Part shown: piece by piece, positions 9,268 to 13,072 of the stretch
Numbering within the stretch: the stretch's first letter is position 1
How the letters are laid out: every line of letters begins with the position of its first letter
Origin: Chrysochromulina parva
Lineage: Eukaryota; Haptophyta; Prymnesiales; Chrysochromulinaceae
Reading direction: 5' to 3'
Length of the DNA: 13,072 nucleotides
NCBI GenBank assembly: GCA_002887195.1
Contig: PJAB01001647.1
Span: 1 to 13,072 of the forward strand
Program-made: the position numbers and the translations under genes
The notes under the pieces: generated by a model
The model's input: the letters and a program-made list of their open reading frames with translations, nothing else
The model's database searches: none
What the model was told of the DNA's origin: nothing

Positions 9268-10245
9268 ATGTCAACGGCACGGCCTATAAGCATCGCCGCC
9301 CATGTTAGCAGCAGCGCACCCGCGGAATTCTACAAGCACGCGTTCGCAGCGCTTCGTGCTGACGTTCTTGATCCCTTGGAGCTGCTCAGCACCGAACCAG
9401 TTGAAGCTACCGCATTGAGAGAATTCGGTGTGGCTCGTACAGTGGCCGACGTCGATGCCGCCTTGACACGGTTCGACTACATCGTCACTCCGTATGCAAT
9501 CAAGGTGCATCGGGCCCGATCGCATGCGTGGCGCATCGTGTGGTCTTGGTGCGCAGCACCGACGGAAACTTGCCAGCTGCTTCCTCGCACGGTCGCTGAT
9601 GTGACCGTGCTAGTTCGGAGCCATCGGGGAAGGCCCTCAGCACTGCAGGTGCGCACGACGCTTTCGCCCGAGTGGGTCGACTACCAACCCGCGGGCGAGG
9701 AGTCGGTCCATCCATCGGCATGGCGCCTCCATGACATGTGCGTGTGCTACCGGCCAGCTCGCTACGGGCAGCAAAGGATGCTGCTTGCCAAGGCGGACGC
9801 TCGCACCGGCCTGTTGCTCTGGCCGCGCCGTTGGCCGGCTCACTATGAACAGACCGGTTGGGAGCCTGCATGGTACAGCCGGAGCAACGCCGAGGAGCGC
9901 GACGGTAGGTATACCGACAACCGCACCTTCCCCCGGACGTGGCCGAAGGTTGGCCGTGCACTGGTGCTTACCCTCACCCACGATGGTCTATGGCATGCGC
10001 TCTTCCACGGCGTCGCCTTCGCGGAGTATACGCCGCCACCGCCCGCTTCGGACGTCCGCCGTACATCCTCGCCCCATGACCTCTCCCATGACCTCTCCCA
10101 TGACCGAAGCCGTACATCCTCGCCCAGTCACCCCATGGCCTCTCCCATGACCTCTCTCATTGCCCCCATGGCGTCTACGCCCTCGCGACGAGCGCAATCT
10201 GAGCGACGAGGGGACCTACATCCTCCATCCGCACGAATTGGATGA
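9268..10245 (+). CDS. N-terminal fragment of the GT61-like glycosyltransferase
   Basis: This plus-strand frame opens at ATG 9268 (AAAATCATGTCA) and stops at 10245, 325 codons. Roughly the last 23 residues come from the flipped segment and are not expected to be native. An earlier in-frame ATG at 9232 would add twelve residues but pushes into the shared promoter. Conserved-looking parts include WRLHDMCVCY and the segment ALVLTLTHDGLWHALFHGVAF, which corresponds to the region before the GT61 catalytic core. No signal peptide or membrane anchor is evident. The end of the fragment is a Ser/His/Pro-rich repeat. Confidence 0.6.
   Translation: MSTARPISIAAHVSSSAPAEFYKHAFAALRADVLDPLELLSTEPVEATALREFGVARTVADVDAALTRFDYIVTPYAIKVHRARSHAWRIVWSWCAAPTETCQLLPRTVADVTVLVRSHRGRPSALQVRTTLSPEWVDYQPAGEESVHPSAWRLHDMCVCYRPARYGQQRMLLAKADARTGLLLWPRRWPAHYEQTGWEPAWYSRSNAEERDGRYTDNRTFPRTWPKVGRALVLTLTHDGLWHALFHGVAFAEYTPPPPASDVRRTSSPHDLSHDLSHDRSRTSSPSHPMASPMTSLIAPMASTPSRRAQSERRGDLHPPSARIG
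10059..10172. repeat. Degenerate tandem repeats at the left inversion edge
   Basis: Multiple copies of a 12-bp motif, CTCTCCCATGAC, and two copies of CCGTACATCCTCGCCC (10059-10074 and 10110-10125, 51 bp apart) fill this stretch. It translates as a Ser/His/Pro/Met-rich tail in the N-terminal fragment and ends right at the left edge of the flipped segment. Confidence 0.85.
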
Positions 10246-10917
10246 CATCCTCCAGGCCCGCCTCGGCCGTCACCGCCGCCTGCAACGCGGCCTCGTTGAC
10301 GATGACGCGAGATTCCCGTCGAAGGACAAAGAGGATGGAGCGCGGCTCGGGCTTGGTGCGCGCGTGGCAGCCGCCGGCATGCGTCATCGTTGGCGCCGCT
10401 TCAGCAGCTGATGCCGAGCCTGTGCCATGGACTGTGCTGGGAAGTATGCTCGGAAGCGCGAGGCCGCCTGCGAGACCAGCGCGCGCCCACACGCGCAGGC
10501 GAAATGCGTGGACCCGGGGGGTGGCCATGAGCAGCTCCGAATAGTTGCGAAGGGGCCAGAGCCGTTGGGGTAAGATGCGGGGGTAGAAGGCACCGGGGCC
10601 TCCATGCAGCTCACGATAGCAGTGGAAGCGATCGGGCCGAACCAGCTCCTGTGTGCGTGCATGCACGGCCGGCCAGAGGGATGCATGCATTTGCGCGAGC
10701 AGCACAAGCTCCAGACTATGCCATGACCGTACAGGAGGAGGGCGCCCGGTGCAGCGCGCGCACAGGTAGCGCCGCCGGGTGCGTGTGCAGGTCTCGCAGG
10801 CGTCCTGGCCGGGCCAAAGCGTTGTGTATCGGGGGAGTAGCTCGGAGAAGAGCTCGGTGGAGAGCTCGGTGGGCGCCTGTGTGGGCGGCGAGGACGTCGT
10901 GGTCGTCGTCGTCGGCT
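10178..10917 (-). pseudogene. Central GT61 segment in inverted orientation
   Basis: On the minus strand this interval is open for about 246 codons with no stop until TAG at 10177-10175. It reads through ELFSELLPRYTTLWPGQ, SWHSLELVLLAQMHASLW, FYPRILPQRLWPLRNYSELL, VHAFRLRVWARAGL, SILFVLRRESRVIVNEAAL and DVIQFVRMEDVGPLVAQIAL. The last two are typical of the GT61 core just before the HGxGL motif, but that motif is missing here and appears instead on the plus strand at 10930. The segment has no good start codon of its own. The lack of stops suggests the flip is recent or artefactual. Confidence 0.75.
10841..10917. repeat. Simple repeats at the right inversion edge
   Basis: Two copies of AGAGCTCGGTGG (about 10850-10861 and 10862-10873, allowing for the shared edge) are followed by a GTC/GTG-rich triplet run up to about 10914. 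In the flipped frame this encodes a Thr/Ser/Pro-rich linker, comparable in type to the linker at the left edge. Confidence 0.65.
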
Positions 10918-11238
10918 TCGGCCATCGCCGGCATGCACGGCCAGGGGCTCGCCTTGGTGCCGCTGCTGCCCGCGCACGAGCGGCCTTGCGCCTTGCTTGA
11001 GCTCCGATCGAAGCGCATGGGGCGCCAGGCGACGCATGCCGGCTTCGACCTGATGCGCTGGGCCATGATGAGCGGCGTACGCTACTTTGTGCTCAAGCAT
11101 CAGCCCGACACAGCGCCATGCTTGGAGGAGGACTTTCGCCTCTGCGGCAACGTCACCGTGAATGTGCCAGAGGTCGTTGAGGCGCTTCACAAAGTGCGGC
11201 GGCACATCCATGAGATAGTGCGGAGCGCTGAGGTGTAG
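10918..11238 (+). pseudogene. C-terminal GT61 segment with HGQGL motif
   Basis: The plus-strand frame reads SAIAGMHGQGLALVPLLP, then ALLELRSKRMG, FDLMRWAMMSGVRYFVLK, and a tail NVTVNVPEVVEALHKVRRHI before TAG at 11236. This is the expected order for a GT61 C-terminus: the HGxGL nucleotide-sugar motif, a hydrophobic strand, an EL/EI motif and an aromatic helix. The frame is open further upstream to about 10651, but that part is antisense to the flipped central segment and has random composition. Confidence 0.75.
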
Positions 11239-11309
11239 CTTATAAAAGCTTCGCCTTCGCACCCTCTTCCGGTGTAGCTTATAAAAGCTTCGCCTTCGCA
11301 CCCTCTTCC
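11232..11309. repeat. Perfect 39-bp tandem duplication, two copies
   Basis: Bases 11232-11270 are repeated exactly at 11271-11309. The unit begins GGTGTAGCTTATAAAAGCTT, holds the glycosyltransferase stop codon in copy one, and contains a TATAAAAG core. The two copies are identical, implying a recent event in the 3' UTR. The TATA-like cores have no evident downstream gene. Confidence 0.95.
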
Positions 11310-12408
11310 GGTCCGCCGCCTTACACCCTCTTAGCCTCTTCCGAGCAAGGGCTTACATATGAAGCACACCACAAGCTATTAGGATGTTAGCAGTACGTCA
11401 TAAGGTAGTAGTTGTTAGCACTATGGCAGTCAGCACCAGTGCGGCCGCCGCTGAGACACCCCGCAAGAGATACCCCGTGGGTCAATATAAAAGTCTTCGA
11501 GCGCCATGCCGAGCGCCTCCCATGACCCATCCGCCGTTCCGCCGGAATCGGCACCAAACTAAGAGGCGAATGCTCCTTCTATACCGCGTACCCGCCGTTT
11601 AGAACGCATTACGGCACGCGGCGCGCGAAGTGTCAAACCTGTGAACTCTTCTTATGTGTCCACTGTCCTGTGAATACCGGGGGCCTGTATGTGAGTAAGT
11701 ATGTGAGAGACGGAGAGTAAATCTAGTAAATCGGGTCGACACAGTACAGGTGCGGCGCTCATTCCTCTGCGGCCTGTCAGCGCGCCCAGCGGGGGGCGCT
11801 TTCATGACTACTGGCAGAGGGCCAGCACGACAAGCGGGGTGTCACTAAGTACCGTAAGTGAGCTTTCTTGAGATTGTGGGGTGGTTTTGAGGTCCTCTGC
11901 TCTGGTGTACTGGCGCACAAGAGCCCTTGAATACGTGCAACTGGGCTTCCGACGCCGATTGCAACGACTGCAGCCCCGGCTCGGAGTTCCGCCCTGCCCC
12001 GGGCCGAGCACGGCAGGTGGACCAGACTTAGACCGGACCATCGTCCACATATGGTAAGGAGACAGTGTATGTACATGTCCTGTACATGACTGAGACTAGA
12101 GAACTAAAGTGACTCAAGTAAGAGCTCCTCACCACCGAAACGAGAAACGACAAGGGGTGGGGAAGCCGGCGGTAGCACTCTAAACATTTTCGCGAGGGTG
12201 TCAACGCGCCGTCGTGGCACTTTCGCACCTTTACTGACGCACGAGGCATGTGGTCGCCATTGCCGCCGTGCGCGCCATGTAAGCGCGACCACATATGAGC
12301 GATGCAGGCGGTTTGGCGCGTCGGCGCGGCGAGCCGATCGCTCGGGCGCCCCCATGTTGCCCCTCGAGGCCGCGGCCTCAGCGCGCCAGCGCGGCGCGTT
12401 AGCGCCCC
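11310..12408. other. Gene-free region
   Basis: I find no convincing coding region on either strand. Open frames are short, start with varied codons and have random Arg/Ser/Pro composition. A TATAAAAG-like sequence lies at about 11487-11494 (in CAATATAAAAGTC) without a recognisable gene after it, and a short dyad around TGTACATG lies near 12069-12088. No tRNA or rRNA pattern was recognised by eye. Confidence 0.4.
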
Positions 12409-12453
12409 ACGCACGGCCCCACGAGCGCGGTTAGCGCTCGTGGGGCCGTGCGT
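12409..12453. repeat. Perfect hairpin, 20-bp arms and 5-nt loop
   Basis: Bases 12409-12428 (ACGCACGGCCCCACGAGCGC) are exactly reverse-complementary to 12434-12453, separated by GGTTA. The arms are about 80% G+C, so a transcript would form a very stable stem. It could be a structured RNA, a terminator-like or replication-associated structure, or a decayed inverted repeat. No poly-T run follows it. Confidence 0.92.
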
Positions 12454-12458
12454 CCGCC

Positions 12459-12542
12459 GGAGGCGTCCGAGCGACGCGCGGAGCGCGGAGCGAGGTGAGC
12501 GGAGGAGGCGTCCGAGCGACGCGCGGAGCGCGGAGCGAGGTG
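12459..12542. repeat. Direct repeat, two 39-bp copies 45 bp apart
   Basis: A 39-bp sequence starting GGAGGCGTCCGAGCGACGCG occurs at 12459-12497 and exactly again at 12504-12542. The unit is itself rich in GCGCGGAGC sub-repeats. It directly follows the hairpin, so the two form one repeat-dense block. Confidence 0.93.
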
Positions 12543-12722
12543 GGGCTTTCTCCCGCCGATGCTTGCCCGGCTGCGCTTGGCTCGCCCGTGCGGGAAGTTT
12601 GTTGCCCTGGCCAATTGGCTGCGGGACGGTAGGAACGTACTGGGGCCGGCGCACTCTGGATTTCTGTGGTGTATGACGTGGAGTATGGCGGCGCAATGGG
12701 CATGAGCGCGCATGTCCAACGC

Positions 12723-12750
12723 TGGCGGCATCGGCGGCATCGGCGGCAAG
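12723..12750. repeat. Short 9-bp tandem repeat
   Basis: About three copies of a GGCGGCATC unit lie in tandem. No coding frame makes use of it. Confidence 0.7.
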
Positions 12751-12778
12751 CGCGCCAGGGAGAGTTAAAGAACGTGTG

Positions 12779-12977
12779 CTGCCAATTGTGTAGGTAGCTT
12801 GGTAAGTTACACAAAGTTCTCTCTCTGTTGCCCTTCGGGCGTTAGGCCTACAGTCCTAAACACGTACCGACAAATGGAAGAACGGGTAAAATACGCATTG
12901 GGCGGGGCCTTTAATCACTTTGGCTAGCCAACCAGAGAGAACTTTGTAACTAGACCAAGCTACCTACACATTGGCAG
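12779..12977. mobile_element. MITE-like element with about 50-bp terminal inverted repeats
   Basis: The left arm 12779-12830 begins CTGCCAATTGTGTAGGTAGC. The right arm 12929-12977, read in reverse complement, begins CTGCCAATGTGTAGGTAGC and matches the left arm over about 50 bp with a few small gaps. The inner 98 bp or so carries no coding frame and includes a small GCCCTTCGGGC stem. The 199-bp size, long arms and lack of coding capacity suit a non-autonomous DNA transposon (MITE) or fold-back element. I see no clear target-site duplication, so mobility is inferred from structure alone. Confidence 0.68.
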
Positions 12978-13072
12978 GACCCCCTGAATTGCGGTGGGGG
13001 AATTTGAAGGGGATGTCGGCGTGGGAGTAGGGCGGCATGCGACATGGGAACATGGAATAGAATGGTGACACG

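Larger units (their letters stand above)
9268..11238 (+). pseudogene. GT61-family glycosyltransferase gene broken by an internal inversion
   Basis: The three pieces of one GT61-like (DUF563-type) glycosyltransferase lie in order but the middle one is flipped: N-terminal part 9268-10177 (plus), central part 10917-10178 (minus), C-terminal part 10918-11238 (plus). Flipping about 10178-10917 restores one frame at both joins, 656 codons plus stop. GT61 enzymes transfer sugars such as xylose or GlcNAc to polysaccharides or proteins in the Golgi/ER. Family signs are WHALFHG in the first piece, FVLRRESRVIVNEAAL and VGPLVAQIALVARA in the second, and GMHGQGLALVPLLP with ALLELRS in the third. The exact breakpoints are uncertain by some tens of bases because both sit in simple repeats. 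As read, no piece could make a whole enzyme. Assembly error is a serious alternative. Confidence 0.72.

Noticed and set aside
10178..10917. A programmed, reversible inversion switch
   Set aside because: No recombinase gene and no substantial inverted repeats were seen at the edges. A chance rearrangement or an assembly error explains the flip more simply.
10384..11301. 305-codon minus-strand open frame over the glycosyltransferase region
   Set aside because: It is out of frame with the GT61-like minus-strand segment and antisense to the C-terminal plus-strand segment. Its N-terminal repeat comes from the 39-bp tandem duplication.
12028..12696. 222-codon minus-strand open frame over the right-hand repeats
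   Set aside because: It reads through the hairpin and direct repeats, has low-complexity Arg/Ser/Ala content and repeats the same peptide because the DNA repeats. It shows no domain.

Overview
The window looks like nuclear DNA from a GC-rich, intron-bearing unicellular eukaryote, most likely a microalga. A haptophyte-like source is my best guess, based on the high GC, compact genes with short introns, an intronless CCT gene and an algal-style GT61 glycosyltransferase. Species identity is inference. Nothing bacterial, phage-like or CRISPR-like was seen.

Layout, left to right: (1) 1-339, no gene, including an AT-rich patch. (2) 340-2382, minus strand, a JmjC/cupin-type 2-oxoglutarate oxygenase of the ribosomal-oxygenase (NO66/MINA53-like) type. 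It has three exons and a long acidic insert. (3) 2383-2610, a short divergent promoter region. (4) 2611-4194, plus strand, an intact intronless CCT delta (CCT4) chaperonin subunit. (5) 4195-4938, a tail-to-tail intergenic gap. (6) 4939-9085, minus strand, a large unrecognised polytopic membrane protein in at least three exons. (7) 9086-9267, a second divergent promoter region. (8) 9268-11238, a GT61-family glycosyltransferase whose middle third lies on the opposite strand. (9) 11239-13072, gene-free DNA rich in repeats: a 39-bp tandem duplication, a perfect 20-bp-arm hairpin, a 39-bp direct repeat and a 199-bp MITE-like inverted-repeat element.

The two most notable observations concern gene structure. 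First, the glycosyltransferase appears to carry an internal inversion of about 740 bp. The N-terminal part (plus strand) is followed by the central part on the minus strand, open throughout, and then by the C-terminal HGQGL part on the plus strand. Inverting roughly 10178-10917 would give one continuous frame of about 656 codons. This could be a young pseudogene or an assembly error. Second, both introns of the oxygenase gene are short (104 and 115 nt). They contain related 11-bp-period repeats with branch-point-like CTGAT/CTGAC cores, and sequence at the intron edge duplicates sequence at the exon edge. That is the signature expected if introns arise by local tandem duplication.

The genes do not form an obvious pathway. 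CCT4 and the oxygenase are housekeeping-type genes that share a divergent promoter region. The membrane protein and the glycosyltransferase share another, but a functional link between them is only a possibility.
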